A stretch of DNA of 64,000 nucleotides from Dysgonomonas sp. 25 (GTDB taxonomy: Bacteria; Bacteroidota; Bacteroidia; Bacteroidales; Dysgonomonadaceae): assembly GCF_010501075.1 (NCBI RefSeq), contig NZ_QVMN01000002.1, forward strand, positions 124,001 to 188,000. Direction: 5' to 3'. Made by a program: the position numbers and the translations under genes. A model generated the notes under the pieces. The model searched no databases. It was not told the DNA's origin and saw nothing but the letters and a program-made list of their open reading frames with translations. Of this stretch, positions 50,323 to 59,807 are shown in pieces. Positions within the stretch are counted from its first letter, which is position 1. Every line of letters begins with the position of its first letter.

Positions 50323-51993
50323 TTATTTCGGAGCCGGAACGACAAGGCATCTCTCGGCCCATTCGTTGTATTGCTTTATTAATTTCTTGACAATCTTAGG
50401 ATTCTTCTTCGCCATATTGTTCAATTCAGTGCGGTCGTTGTTTAGGTTGTATAGTTCCCATTCGCCGTTCGAACCGTTCGGCATAACGATCTTCCATCCG
50501 TCGTTGCTTATCAATGCTTTCTCGTTGAAGTGTTCGAATCCCAGATGTTCGTGACCTTTCCGCTTGCCGTCGGCGAGGATAGGCACAAGGCTCTTCCCTT
50601 CCATCGGGATGATTTTCTTGCCGTTGTACTCTTTCGGGTAACTGGCCTTTGCTAAGTCGATACAGGTAGCCATGATGTCCATTACATGCCCCATTTCTTG
50701 AGTCATGCCGCCGGTGTTGTATTTCAACCCTTTAGGCCAGTGGGCAATCATCGGCGTACAAATGCCGCCTTCGTACGATTTTGCTTTCCAAAAACGGAAA
50801 GGTGTATTCGCAACATTTGCCCATTTCGCGCCGATAGAAGCGTATGTCAATTCCGAACCCGGCAATACTTCTTTCTTGCGTGGATAGATGATTTTCTCGC
50901 CGATGCGTGTCATATCAGGGCGGTCGTTTTCCCCTTCGGAATAGTTCTGGCAATCCTCGCTGCTGCATCCATTATCCGAGAGGAAAAGAATCAGTGTATT
51001 GTCTAATTGCCCATTCTTTTCGAGGGCGTCTAACAGTTGTCCGATGCCTCTGTCCATACGGTCTACCATAGCCGCATGCACAGCCATTGCGCGGGCATCC
51101 CACTCCTGCGTAGGATTGTCTGTCCACTTATCCGTAAATTGGCGGGGCGACATGGCTATACTATTATCTTGGAAGATGCCCAGTTCGCTCATGCGTTTGT
51201 AACGCTCTTCGCGTATGGCATCCCAACCATCTTTGTAGGTGTCTTTATATTTTTCTATATCCTGAGGCAAGGCATGTAACGGCCAGTGCGGAGCGGTGTA
51301 TGACAAGTACAGGAAGAATGGTTTGTCGTCCTGCGCATAACGGTTTACATAGGACACCGTACTGTCCGAAAGGGCTTGCGTGATATAGTAATCTTTCGGT
51401 ACGTTCTTTATAGGAGTTTCTCCATTGACGAGGCTGAACGGATCGAAGTAGTTGACTACTCCGTATATGATTCCATAGAAATCGTCGAACCCGCGCTGCG
51501 TCGGATAGCAAGCCTTATCGGCAAAATCTTCGTGATAGACGTGATGTGCCAGCCATTCGCGCTGGTCGGGTTTAAGCGGTGTTTCGGCAACATGCCATTT
51601 GCCTATCATGCCTGTATTGTAGCCGGCGTCTTTCAATACTTCGGCGATGGTGACGCCGTTCTCGGTCAACTGTCCGCGATAGCCGGGCAAATTCTCGTAG
51701 AATGTCATCCGTCCGATACCTGCCTGATGCTGGTAAAGCCCGGTGAGTAGCGATGCACGCGTAGGGCAGCTACGGCTGGCATTGTAGAAGCGGCTGAAAC
51801 GTAATCCGTTTTCGGCAAGCTTGTCTAAGTTGGGTGTTTCGATTTCGCCTCCGTAGCATCCCATATCGGAATAGCCGAGGTCGTCGGCAAGGATAACGAT
51901 AATGTTCGGGCGTTCATCTTTCTGGGCATACATCGACGCTGTGAGAGTAGCCAATAGCGAGACGGAACATGCCTTTAGTACCTTGTTGTTCAT
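50323..51993 (-). CDS. Secreted arylsulfatase (S1 family)
   Basis: A 556-aa sulfatase with a signal peptide (residues 1-23). The formylglycine site is CPTRASLLTG with C76 (Cys-type); metal ligands are in IILADDLGYSDMG (D37, D38) and LFLSDNGCS. It probably removes sulfate esters from host or plant glycans. It needs the anSME encoded downstream for activation. Its start lies after about 90 bp of AT-rich spacer from the next gene upstream. Confidence 0.92.
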   Translation of the reverse strand: MNNKVLKACSVSLLATLTASMYAQKDERPNIIVILADDLGYSDMGCYGGEIETPNLDKLAENGLRFSRFYNASRSCPTRASLLTGLYQHQAGIGRMTFYENLPGYRGQLTENGVTIAEVLKDAGYNTGMIGKWHVAETPLKPDQREWLAHHVYHEDFADKACYPTQRGFDDFYGIIYGVVNYFDPFSLVNGETPIKNVPKDYYITQALSDSTVSYVNRYAQDDKPFFLYLSYTAPHWPLHALPQDIEKYKDTYKDGWDAIREERYKRMSELGIFQDNSIAMSPRQFTDKWTDNPTQEWDARAMAVHAAMVDRMDRGIGQLLDALEKNGQLDNTLILFLSDNGCSSEDCQNYSEGENDRPDMTRIGEKIIYPRKKEVLPGSELTYASIGAKWANVANTPFRFWKAKSYEGGICTPMIAHWPKGLKYNTGGMTQEMGHVMDIMATCIDLAKASYPKEYNGKKIIPMEGKSLVPILADGKRKGHEHLGFEHFNEKALISNDGWKIVMPNGSNGEWELYNLNNDRTELNNMAKKNPKIVKKLIKQYNEWAERCLVVPAPK

Positions 51994-52084
51994 GGTCGTC
52001 TAAATTTAGGTTTTAGCTTAAATGATTAATACAAATCAAGGTTTTATTATTTGGTTAGTTTGTTTCAGAGCGGTAGCTATAGAC

Positions 52085-53917
52085 CTAAAATTGCTGCATA
52101 TCGCACAATTTACGGTAATAGCCGTCTTTCTCGTAAAGCTCGTCGTGTCGTCCGCGCTCTACTATTTCGCCTTCGTGCATCACGCATATTTCGTCGGCAT
52201 TTTTGATAGTCGACAAGCGGTGCGCTACAACGATGGTCGTGCGGTTTCTCATCAGGTTGTCCAATGCCTCCTGTACCAGCTTTTCCGATTCGGTATCTAA
52301 GGCAGAGGTGGCTTCGTCGAGGATGAGGATTTGCGGGTTCTTCAATATAGCTCGCGCGATGCTGATGCGTTGGCGTTGTCCGCCCGACAGCTTGCTTCCC
52401 CGGTCGCCGATATTGGTTTCGTAGCCATGCTCGGTGGCACTGATGAAGTCGTGCGCGTTGGCAATTTTGGCAGCTTCGACCACCTGCTCCATCGTCGCTT
52501 CTTTCACGCCGAAAGCAATGTTGTTGAAGAATGTATCGTTGAACAAGATGGCTTCCTGATTCACATTGCCCATAATGGAACGCAAATCGGTCATCTTGAA
52601 ATCGGTTATATTCGTGTCATCCAGATAGATGCCGCCTTTGTTGACGTCGTAGAAGCGGGGCAGTAAATCCACCATAGTCGATTTACCCGAACCCGATTGC
52701 CCAACGAGGGCTATTGTTTTTCCTTTCGGTACGGTCAACGTCACATCTTTTATAACCCAGTTGTTCTGATATTTGAACCAAACATTGCGGTAAGAAACTT
52801 CTTTCTCGAATACCACCGGTTTAGGATTGGCAGGATCTTCGATGTCATTCTTGGCATCGAGTATTTTGTCGATACGCTCCATCGACGCCATTCCTTTTTT
52901 GATGGTATAGGCCGACTTGGAGAGGTCTTTGGCGGGGTTGATTATCAGATAAAAGATAGTGAGGTAGTAGATGAATGTCGATGCTTCGATAGATGCACTG
53001 TCGCCCAAGATTAAAGTACCCCCGAAACACAAGACAATAGCGATTGTTATTGTCCCCAGGAATTCGCTCACAGGATGCGCCAGTTGCTGGCGGCGGGCAA
53101 TGCGGTTCGACATATCGCGAAACTCGTTGCTGCTGTTGTCGAAGCGGTTGGCTATCTTGGTTTCGGCATTGAAGGCTTTGATGATGCGTAAGCCGCTGAG
53201 GGTTTCTTCCATCTGCGACATCAAGGCACCCCATTTGTTTTGGGCTTCGAGTGATTTCTTTTTCAGTGATTTACCTATCTTTCCCATGATGAAACCTGCT
53301 ATAGGCAGCAGGATGAAGACGAATAGCGTCAACTGCCAACTGATTATCAGCATGGTTGCCAGATATACGGCAATCATTATCGGGTTTTTGCTAATCATAT
53401 CCAGCGAGCTCATCACCGAGTTTTCCACTTCGGTCACGTCGCCTGTCATGCGGGCAATGATGTCCCCTTTGCGCTCGTTGGAGAAGAATCCTAAAGGAAG
53501 GGATAATATCTTGTCGTCTATCTGTTTACGGATGTCGCGTACCACTCCCGTGCGGATAGGGATATGGAAGAAAGCGGCTAAATAAGCTGTCCCCGTTTTG
53601 AGGAAAGTCCCGGCGATAAGGAATATCGCCAATCCGATTAATACAAAGGTGATTCCGTCGGCATCGGCTGCCTGCTGTATGGTATAGTTTATGTTGTTCA
53701 TCAAGGTATCCGAAAATTCTTTCATCGAAGAATAACTGATCTCCTGATCGACATAAACTTTGCCGTCGACCTTGAACAAAATATTGAGGATAGGCACCAA
53801 CGCAGCAAATGAGAATACGCCCAATACAGCGCTCAGAAGGTTGAAGACAATGTTGAGGACAACGTATTTTTTGTATGGTGGAAGAAATCTTTTTAGTAAA
53901 CTCAGAAAATCTTTCAT
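52085..53917 (-). CDS. MsbA-like ABC exporter
   Basis: A 610-aa half-transporter. Six membrane helices occupy residues 20-330. The ATPase domain has Walker A VGQSGSGKST, signature LSGGQRQRISIARA and Walker B ILILDEATSALD. It is the type IV exporter fold, closest in layout to MsbA/lipid and drug exporters. Substrate is not identifiable; lipid A-core flipping is possible in a Gram-negative. A -7 box candidate lies upstream on the minus strand. Confidence 0.88.
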   Translation of the reverse strand: MKDFLSLLKRFLPPYKKYVVLNIVFNLLSAVLGVFSFAALVPILNILFKVDGKVYVDQEISYSSMKEFSDTLMNNINYTIQQAADADGITFVLIGLAIFLIAGTFLKTGTAYLAAFFHIPIRTGVVRDIRKQIDDKILSLPLGFFSNERKGDIIARMTGDVTEVENSVMSSLDMISKNPIMIAVYLATMLIISWQLTLFVFILLPIAGFIMGKIGKSLKKKSLEAQNKWGALMSQMEETLSGLRIIKAFNAETKIANRFDNSSNEFRDMSNRIARRQQLAHPVSEFLGTITIAIVLCFGGTLILGDSASIEASTFIYYLTIFYLIINPAKDLSKSAYTIKKGMASMERIDKILDAKNDIEDPANPKPVVFEKEVSYRNVWFKYQNNWVIKDVTLTVPKGKTIALVGQSGSGKSTMVDLLPRFYDVNKGGIYLDDTNITDFKMTDLRSIMGNVNQEAILFNDTFFNNIAFGVKEATMEQVVEAAKIANAHDFISATEHGYETNIGDRGSKLSGGQRQRISIARAILKNPQILILDEATSALDTESEKLVQEALDNLMRNRTTIVVAHRLSTIKNADEICVMHEGEIVERGRHDELYEKDGYYRKLCDMQQF

Positions 53918-54018
53918 CAGATAGCTTATGTGGTTTGGATATTCTTAATTAAAAATAACTCATCAAAATTAGTTGCGCAAGTTACAAATTATTTTTTCCA
54001 ACCTAAGGCAATAATGCT

Positions 54019-54026
54019 TACTTTTG
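54019..54026 (+). promoter_or_regulatory. -7 box of the subtilase gene
   Basis: TACTTTTG, a perfect TAnnTTTG, 21 nt before the ATG. Confidence 0.5.
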
Positions 54027-54047
54027 TAAGAAACCAAACAAAATTTT

Positions 54048-55736
54048 ATGAAAAATTGGCTATTTATCCCATTATTCCTATTCTTTCCTGCCTTGACACC
54101 GGCGCAGGAAATCATCCCGGAAGAAAAAAATATTTATGAATACAAATTCCGTCTTTTCCTGAAAGATAAAGGACAAACGTCTTATTCGACAGATAAACCC
54201 GAAGAATTCTTAACGGCTAAGTCTATCGAACGCCGTCAGCGCCAAGGTATTTCCATCGATGAAATGGATTTGCCTATCAGCGCCGATTACATCGAAGCAA
54301 TCGAGAATTTAGGCGGTATCGTTGTGGCGAAAAGTAAATGGCAAAAGACCATCAGCGTGCATTGTGCCGACAGCGCAATGGTTGATGCGCTAAAGGCTTT
54401 GCCTTTTGTCGATAGTGCCATGGTAGTATGGCGCGGGCGTCCGCAAAAGATTGTGAAAAAGGAATATCCCGATTCGCTCTCGTTCCCTAACAAAAAGGAA
54501 ATTGTTTTCGGCGACCATTATGCCTATAGCAAAGATAACATCAAACCCTTTGCAGGAGACACCTTGCATCGTGCCGGCTTCAAAGGGCAGGGTATGGATA
54601 TTGCCGTGATTGATGCGGGGTTCAGCCATTTGCCGAGTATCGAGCTGTTCAATAAGACTAAGATAAAAGGCTACAAAGGCTTTGTCTATGGCAACGATAA
54701 TCTGTTCAATACGGGCAGTCAGCACGGACTGATGGTGCTGTCGTGTATGGGAATCAATAAACCGTTGTTGTTTGTGGGAACGGCTCCCGAAGCTAATTTC
54801 TGGCTGTTGGGGACGGAAGACGAACGCAGCGAGTACCCGATAGAAGAAGATTATTGGGCGAATGCCGTAGAGTATGCCGACAGCGTGGGTGTGGACGTAG
54901 TGAATACTTCGCTCGGATACAACAGTTTCGATTATCCGACCGAGAGTTATACGCATGCCGATTTGGACGGGAAGAAAGCATATATCTCGCGTTCGGCTTA
55001 TCTGGCAGCACAGAAAGGAATGCTTATGGTTCACAGTGCCGGAAACTCGGGCGATAGCTCGTGGCGCAAGATAACACCTCCGGGCGATGCAAAAGATGTA
55101 TTGACTGTGGGGGCTATCCGCCGCGATTCGGTATTGGCACCGTTCAGTTCGCGCGGTCCGTCTGCCGATATGCGCGTTAAGCCTGATGTGGTAGCTTTGG
55201 GCTCTAATTCTATGGTGGTGAATAATATGGGATTGATAACCTTTGCCAGCGGAACGTCTTTCTCCTCGCCCATTACAACGGGTATCGTGGCTTGTCTGTG
55301 GCAAGCGTATCCGCAGTTGACCAATAAAGAAATTATCAAGATAGTACAAGAATCCTCCAATCGTTACGACAAACCGAACGACGATTTCGGGTACGGTATC
55401 CCGAATATGCCGAAAGCGATGAAATTGGCGGCGATAGCTGTTAAGCGGAAAGGTAAAAATGTAGTCGGTTATTCCGATAATTTCCGTATCGAGTCGGACA
55501 AGATAGGCGAAGCGCGTGTTGTGTATGTGGGAGATGAGCCATTGACGGGCGAATGTACTTTTATTCTCAGCAAGAAGCAAAAGAGTAAGGTTACGCAGGT
55601 CGATAGCTTTGTTTCGCCGGCGGAAGGCGCTTCGTTCGAGCAATATGTATTCTCCAACAAAGCGAAAGAGAAGGAATTGTATATCCTCACCATAACGGGT
55701 GCTGATGTAGAAGAAGTCTTAAACTTATATTTCTGA
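54048..55736 (+). CDS. S8-family (subtilisin-like) serine protease
   Basis: A 562-aa secreted protease with a signal peptide (MKNWLFIPLFLFFPALTPAQ). The triad is D189 (IAVIDAGFS), H226 (SQHGLMV) and S404 (GTSFSSPIT), with the oxyanion Asn in HSAGNSGD (N333). An N-terminal propeptide-like segment precedes it. The C-terminal 90 residues are a beta domain without the T9SS-type signal, so it is probably exported by another route or stays periplasmic. It sits upstream of xseA with a 6-bp gap. Confidence 0.88.
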   Translation: MKNWLFIPLFLFFPALTPAQEIIPEEKNIYEYKFRLFLKDKGQTSYSTDKPEEFLTAKSIERRQRQGISIDEMDLPISADYIEAIENLGGIVVAKSKWQKTISVHCADSAMVDALKALPFVDSAMVVWRGRPQKIVKKEYPDSLSFPNKKEIVFGDHYAYSKDNIKPFAGDTLHRAGFKGQGMDIAVIDAGFSHLPSIELFNKTKIKGYKGFVYGNDNLFNTGSQHGLMVLSCMGINKPLLFVGTAPEANFWLLGTEDERSEYPIEEDYWANAVEYADSVGVDVVNTSLGYNSFDYPTESYTHADLDGKKAYISRSAYLAAQKGMLMVHSAGNSGDSSWRKITPPGDAKDVLTVGAIRRDSVLAPFSSRGPSADMRVKPDVVALGSNSMVVNNMGLITFASGTSFSSPITTGIVACLWQAYPQLTNKEIIKIVQESSNRYDKPNDDFGYGIPNMPKAMKLAAIAVKRKGKNVVGYSDNFRIESDKIGEARVVYVGDEPLTGECTFILSKKQKSKVTQVDSFVSPAEGASFEQYVFSNKAKEKELYILTITGADVEEVLNLYF

Positions 55737-55742
55737 CCGACG

Positions 55743-57119
55743 ATGGAAAACAATGCCATATCGCTTTTCGAGCTGAACCGGACGGTGAAGGAGGTGCTGC
55801 ACGCAGCGCTTCCCGAGAAAGTCTGGATAAGAGCCGAAACCAGCGACGTGCGCCAGAATCAGAACGGGCATTGTTACCTCGAATTTATAGAAAAGGATAA
55901 GTCGGGCAAAACGATGCTTGCCAAAGCACGCGGCATGATTTGGTCGACGACTTTTCATCTGCTGAAAGCTTATTTTGAATCTACTACGGGGCAGGCTTTT
56001 GCTTCCGGCCTGAAAGTGCTGGTAGAGGTAAGCGTCGAATATCACGAGGTATTCGGGCTTAGCCTGACCGTTCACGATATAGATCCCGCTTATACGTTAG
56101 GCGACCAAGCTCTTAACAGGGCGGCTATCCTCCGCCAGTTGGAGGAGGACGGCGTACTGGATCTCAACAAGGAACTTGAATTGCCCTTGCTCACCAACCG
56201 TATTGCGGTGATTTCTTCGCCCACTGCTGCGGGATATGAGGATTTTTGCAATCAGTTGGAGAATAACTCGCAGGGATTCGTCTTCTACATCCGGCTTTTC
56301 CCTGCTATTATGCAGGGCGACCGTACCGAAAATTCGATTATCTCGGCATTGGAACAAGTGTACGAGCATCAGGAGAAGTTCGATGCTGTCGTCATCATCC
56401 GGGGCGGGGGAGCGACTTCCGAATTGAGCGCTTTCGATTCGTATTTGCTGGCTGCGAGTGTAGCGCAATTTCCGTTGCCTGTCATCACGGGTATCGGTCA
56501 CGAACGGGACGAAACGGTGCTGGATATTGTAGCGCATACGCGGGCTAAGACGCCGACAGCCGTTGCCGAGTTTTTGGTCGGTTACATGGCGGATACTGCG
56601 GGAGACCTGGATATGGCGCAGCAGTTGTTGACGGAAATCGTTCAAGACCGCATGCAAGACGAGAAGGATCGCTTGAAGCAGGCCGAATCGGACTTTGTGT
56701 ATATGAGCCGTAATTGGTATAAAGACCAATCCACCTTCCTTGCATCGCTGGGTACTACCCTGAAAAAAGAAATCCAAGCCTACCGGAAAGGGAGCGATGC
56801 CTTGTTGGCTACTATTGCGGCTTCGCTGGTGCGTAATACGCAGCAATTATCCAAAGAGGAGCAGAAAAGGCTTTCGTCCTATCATGCTGTTTTGGAGAAA
56901 AATGCCCTTGGTTCGCTTGTTGCTAAAGAGAAGCAATTAGAACTATATGATAAAATACTCGAACTCGTTTCGCCGCAGAATATCCTGAAAAAAGGCTATA
57001 CGCTGACTATGGCGGATGGGAAGCTGGTCAAATCGGCGGCGCTTCTTGGCGAAGGGCAGGAGTTGACCACGCAATTTGCTGATGGTAAGGTAAAATCAAT
57101 TATAAAGAAAAAAGTATGA
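55743..57119 (+). CDS. xseA: Exodeoxyribonuclease VII large subunit
   Basis: A 458-aa subunit of the nuclease that degrades single-stranded DNA to short oligonucleotides. The N-terminal OB-fold (SLFELNRTVKEVL), the central catalytic core (AVISSPTAAGYEDF, DAVVIIRGGGATSELSAFD, PVITGIGHERDETVLDIVAHTRAKTPTAVAEFL) and the coiled-coil C terminus are complete. The gene ends ATGA, overlapping the start of a WG-repeat gene that separates it from xseB. Confidence 0.94.
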   Translation: MENNAISLFELNRTVKEVLHAALPEKVWIRAETSDVRQNQNGHCYLEFIEKDKSGKTMLAKARGMIWSTTFHLLKAYFESTTGQAFASGLKVLVEVSVEYHEVFGLSLTVHDIDPAYTLGDQALNRAAILRQLEEDGVLDLNKELELPLLTNRIAVISSPTAAGYEDFCNQLENNSQGFVFYIRLFPAIMQGDRTENSIISALEQVYEHQEKFDAVVIIRGGGATSELSAFDSYLLAASVAQFPLPVITGIGHERDETVLDIVAHTRAKTPTAVAEFLVGYMADTAGDLDMAQQLLTEIVQDRMQDEKDRLKQAESDFVYMSRNWYKDQSTFLASLGTTLKKEIQAYRKGSDALLATIAASLVRNTQQLSKEEQKRLSSYHAVLEKNALGSLVAKEKQLELYDKILELVSPQNILKKGYTLTMADGKLVKSAALLGEGQELTTQFADGKVKSIIKKKV

Positions 57120-58219
57120 TAATAGATAAGTATAAAAAAATACCGAAGGTGACCTATAGTCATGTAGGCCACTTCCACGAAGGGTTCGCCTATATTTGCC
57201 GGAAAGGGAAGTATGGCTTTATCAACCGCAACGGAAAGATTGCAATTCCTTGCATATACGAAAAAGTACGTGATTTCTCCGAAGGTTTAGCGGCTGTCTG
57301 TAAAAACGAGAAATGGGGATTTATCGATCAGCAAGGGGATCTGGTGATTCCTTGTGTGTATGATAATGTTTCTCCTTTTTCGGATGGACTTAGCATTGTT
57401 TTAGCGGGAGGTGATTCCTGGTATTATATCGATAAAGGAGGCTATAAGCGGATAGAAGGTGTTTATACGGCTTCCAGCCTCTTTTCCGAAGGCTTGTGTG
57501 TGGTTCGCGATAAGGATTACCGGGTAGGATGTATTGATAAAGAGGGAAAAGTGATCATTCCTTTCGAGTATGACGATATCGATGAATTTCAAGGTGGATT
57601 AGCCAGAATCAGGTACAGAAGTCAGAAAGATAAATGTGGCTTTATAAATACTAAAGGGGAGCTTGTTATCCCGATAGAATATATGTCAGATATGAGTAGC
57701 AATACCAAAGATGACCATATTTACCTGACAAAGGATGGTGAGTATTGGGATCTTTTTGATAAGAAAGGAAATATCTTAAAGTCGGGCATAAAAGCTAAAC
57801 TGATTGAGGAAATGTCCGAAGGCGTAGCTGTCATCAACAACGAAGAGGGTGCTGGGGTGATAGATGCCAAAGGCCGGATTGTTGTTCCATGTAAATATGA
57901 TTATCTTACCCAAAGTTCCGAAGGCCTCCTATCGGTATATGGGGATGCGTATCATGGTTTTATCGATCATCAGGGGAATGAGGTTATTCCGTTGGAATAT
58001 ACTACGGTTAGTCCTTTTAGCGATGGGTTGGCTCTTGTCTTAACAGTAGAATTCGATCTTATCTCAGCAGTAGAAAAAGCGGCGTTTATCGACAAGCATA
58101 ACAATGCCGTTATCCTCTTACGCAAAGAAGGGGAAAGGAAGAGGTTGATACCTTATCTGATATTAGGGGCGATTACGTTGCTGATTCCTATTCTATATGT
58201 AATAATAGAAGAATTGTAA
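57116..58219 (+). CDS. WG-repeat protein between xseA and xseB
   Basis: A 367-aa protein made of about nine WG-type beta-repeats (for example GKYGFINRNGKIAIPCIYE, EKWGFIDQQGDLVIPCVYD, GYHGFIDHQGNEVIPLEYT) ending in a membrane helix (YLILGAITLLIPILYVII). Such repeats usually bind protein partners. It overlaps xseA by 4 bp and xseB follows 12 bp later, so it is translated within this operon. Its base composition is lower in GC than the surrounding genes. The insertion in a nuclease operon and its tail anchor are unusual; function is unknown. Confidence 0.82.
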   Translation: MIIDKYKKIPKVTYSHVGHFHEGFAYICRKGKYGFINRNGKIAIPCIYEKVRDFSEGLAAVCKNEKWGFIDQQGDLVIPCVYDNVSPFSDGLSIVLAGGDSWYYIDKGGYKRIEGVYTASSLFSEGLCVVRDKDYRVGCIDKEGKVIIPFEYDDIDEFQGGLARIRYRSQKDKCGFINTKGELVIPIEYMSDMSSNTKDDHIYLTKDGEYWDLFDKKGNILKSGIKAKLIEEMSEGVAVINNEEGAGVIDAKGRIVVPCKYDYLTQSSEGLLSVYGDAYHGFIDHQGNEVIPLEYTTVSPFSDGLALVLTVEFDLISAVEKAAFIDKHNNAVILLRKEGERKRLIPYLILGAITLLIPILYVIIEEL

Positions 58220-58231
58220 CAAACTGAAAAT

Positions 58232-58429
58232 ATGGCTAAAAAAGAACAAACATACGGCGAGGCGATGCAGGAATTGCAGGATATCATGTCTCTCATCGAG
58301 AACGAAGAATTAGATGTAGACGTGTTGCTGGCAGAAGTGAAAAAAGCGGCCAATCTGATAAAACTCTGCAAAGAGAAATTGTATAAGACGAATGAAGAAA
58401 TACAGAAGATATTAGACAAGATAGAATGA
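58232..58429 (+). CDS. xseB: Exodeoxyribonuclease VII small subunit
   Basis: A 65-aa helical protein (YGEAMQELQDIMSLIENEELDVDVLLAEVKKA-type pattern) that associates with XseA to control its activity. The length and location in the operon confirm it. It overlaps ispD by 4 bp. Confidence 0.88.
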   Translation: MAKKEQTYGEAMQELQDIMSLIENEELDVDVLLAEVKKAANLIKLCKEKLYKTNEEIQKILDKIE

Positions 58430-59100
58430 AAGCAACCAACAATATCATCATCGTAGCAGGTGGAAAAGGTTTGCGGATGGGTGGTGAGCTCCCGAAGCAA
58501 TTTATACCCATTGGCGGGAAGCCGATACTGATGCACACCATCGAAGCCTTTTACCGTTTCGACAAAGAAATTCATATCATATTGGTGCTTCCGGCTTCGC
58601 ATCGCGATTATTGGGCGGAATTATGTTGCGAATATCATTTTGTCGTTCCGCATGTCATTACGCTCGGAGGTGAAACCCGTTTTCATTCGGTGCAGAATGG
58701 CTTACAGCTCGTCGAAAAAGGTATTGTCGGCGTGCATGACGGTGCTCGTCCGTTTGCCTCTAAGGAGCTGATAAAAAGATGTTTCGATGAGGCGCAGGAA
58801 TACGAAGTGGTAATACCCGTTGTCGATTCTACCGATAGCCTGCGCGAAGTAATGCCGGACGGAAAAAGCCGCATCATTGACCGAACGAAGATTAAATCGG
58901 TGCAGACGCCGCAGGTGTTTACGGTCGATGTATTGAAAAAAGCCTATCAGGCGGCATATAACGAGACTTTCACCGATGATGCTTCTGTTGTTGAGGCGTT
59001 GGGGAAAGACATTCACTTGGTACAAGGCGAACCAACCAATATAAAAGTGACCACGCCCATCGATTTGAAAATCAGCGAACTGATATTGTCCTCCCAATAA
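58426..59100 (+). CDS. ispD: IspD 4-diphosphocytidyl-2-C-methyl-D-erythritol synthase
   Basis: A 224-aa nucleotidyltransferase of the MEP isoprenoid pathway (CTP + MEP to CDP-ME). The N-terminal loop IIVAGGKGLRMGGELPKQF, VHDGARPF, the catalytic Arg/Lys in KSRIIDRTKIKSVQTPQVF and FTDDASVVEALG are intact. It overlaps xseB by 4 bp. Confidence 0.95.
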   Translation: MKATNNIIIVAGGKGLRMGGELPKQFIPIGGKPILMHTIEAFYRFDKEIHIILVLPASHRDYWAELCCEYHFVVPHVITLGGETRFHSVQNGLQLVEKGIVGVHDGARPFASKELIKRCFDEAQEYEVVIPVVDSTDSLREVMPDGKSRIIDRTKIKSVQTPQVFTVDVLKKAYQAAYNETFTDDASVVEALGKDIHLVQGEPTNIKVTTPIDLKISELILSSQ

Positions 59101-59124
59101 AAACCTAACCTAATCCGTATTATT

Positions 59125-59799
59125 ATGAAAAAGCTTGTTGTTTTCTTTTTATTCATGCCGGTTATGTTGTCGGCTTATGCGCAAGATAACCGCCCCGATT
59201 TCAGAAACGATTATTATAACAACCGAAGAAATATGCAGGAAAGTATGCCTACGCAGCAAGGTGCGATTGTTATGTTCGGCAATAGCATCACCGAACGGGG
59301 TATGTGGGACGATCTTTTTCCCGGAAAAGCGATTGTCAACAGAGGTATCGGTGGCGACAGGATTCCGGGGATGATAGACCGGATGCCTTATGTGGCTGAT
59401 ACGCACCCCAAGCAGTTGTTTATATTGGCGGGAGTGAACGATTTGCTTTTCACCGATGTCAGCCTCGAAACTTTCGAGAAAGAATATACGCAACTCGTGC
59501 AGATAGTGAAAGAGCATTCTCCGCAAACCAAAATATATTTGCAGAGCATCTTTGCTGTGAATGATGAGATAAATGAATCGACAGCTGTCTATTTCAAAGA
59601 CAAGAATGAGAAGATAGATCGGTTCAATGAGGTGGTGAAGAAAATAGCAGAAAAGAATAACCTGACATATATCGACATCGCTCCGCTGATGCGCGGGCAC
59701 GATGGCAAACTAAATGCCGCCTATACGGTAGACGGTATTCACCTGAACGGGAAAGGATATACGGTCTGGGTGTCGGTGTTGAAGAAATATATAGAATAA
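59125..59799 (+). CDS. Secreted GDSL/SGNH-family hydrolase
   Basis: A 224-aa protein with a signal peptide (MKKLVVFFLFMPVMLSAYA). The four SGNH blocks are GNSITERGMW (Ser), NRGIGGDR (Gly), AGVNDLLF (Asn) and VDGIHLNGKGY (Asp-His). It hydrolyses an ester, possibly on glycans or lipids, in the periplasm. A VanX-like dipeptidase gene follows after 8 bp, so both may process cell-wall or glycan material. Confidence 0.87.
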   Translation: MKKLVVFFLFMPVMLSAYAQDNRPDFRNDYYNNRRNMQESMPTQQGAIVMFGNSITERGMWDDLFPGKAIVNRGIGGDRIPGMIDRMPYVADTHPKQLFILAGVNDLLFTDVSLETFEKEYTQLVQIVKEHSPQTKIYLQSIFAVNDEINESTAVYFKDKNEKIDRFNEVVKKIAEKNNLTYIDIAPLMRGHDGKLNAAYTVDGIHLNGKGYTVWVSVLKKYIE

Positions 59800-59807
59800 T
59801 CGATTCG

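Noticed and set aside
54048-55736. T9SS cargo signal on the subtilase
   Set aside because: The C terminus (EEVLNLYF) lacks the conserved T9SS type A CTD motifs, so it gives no support for a T9SS in this strain.
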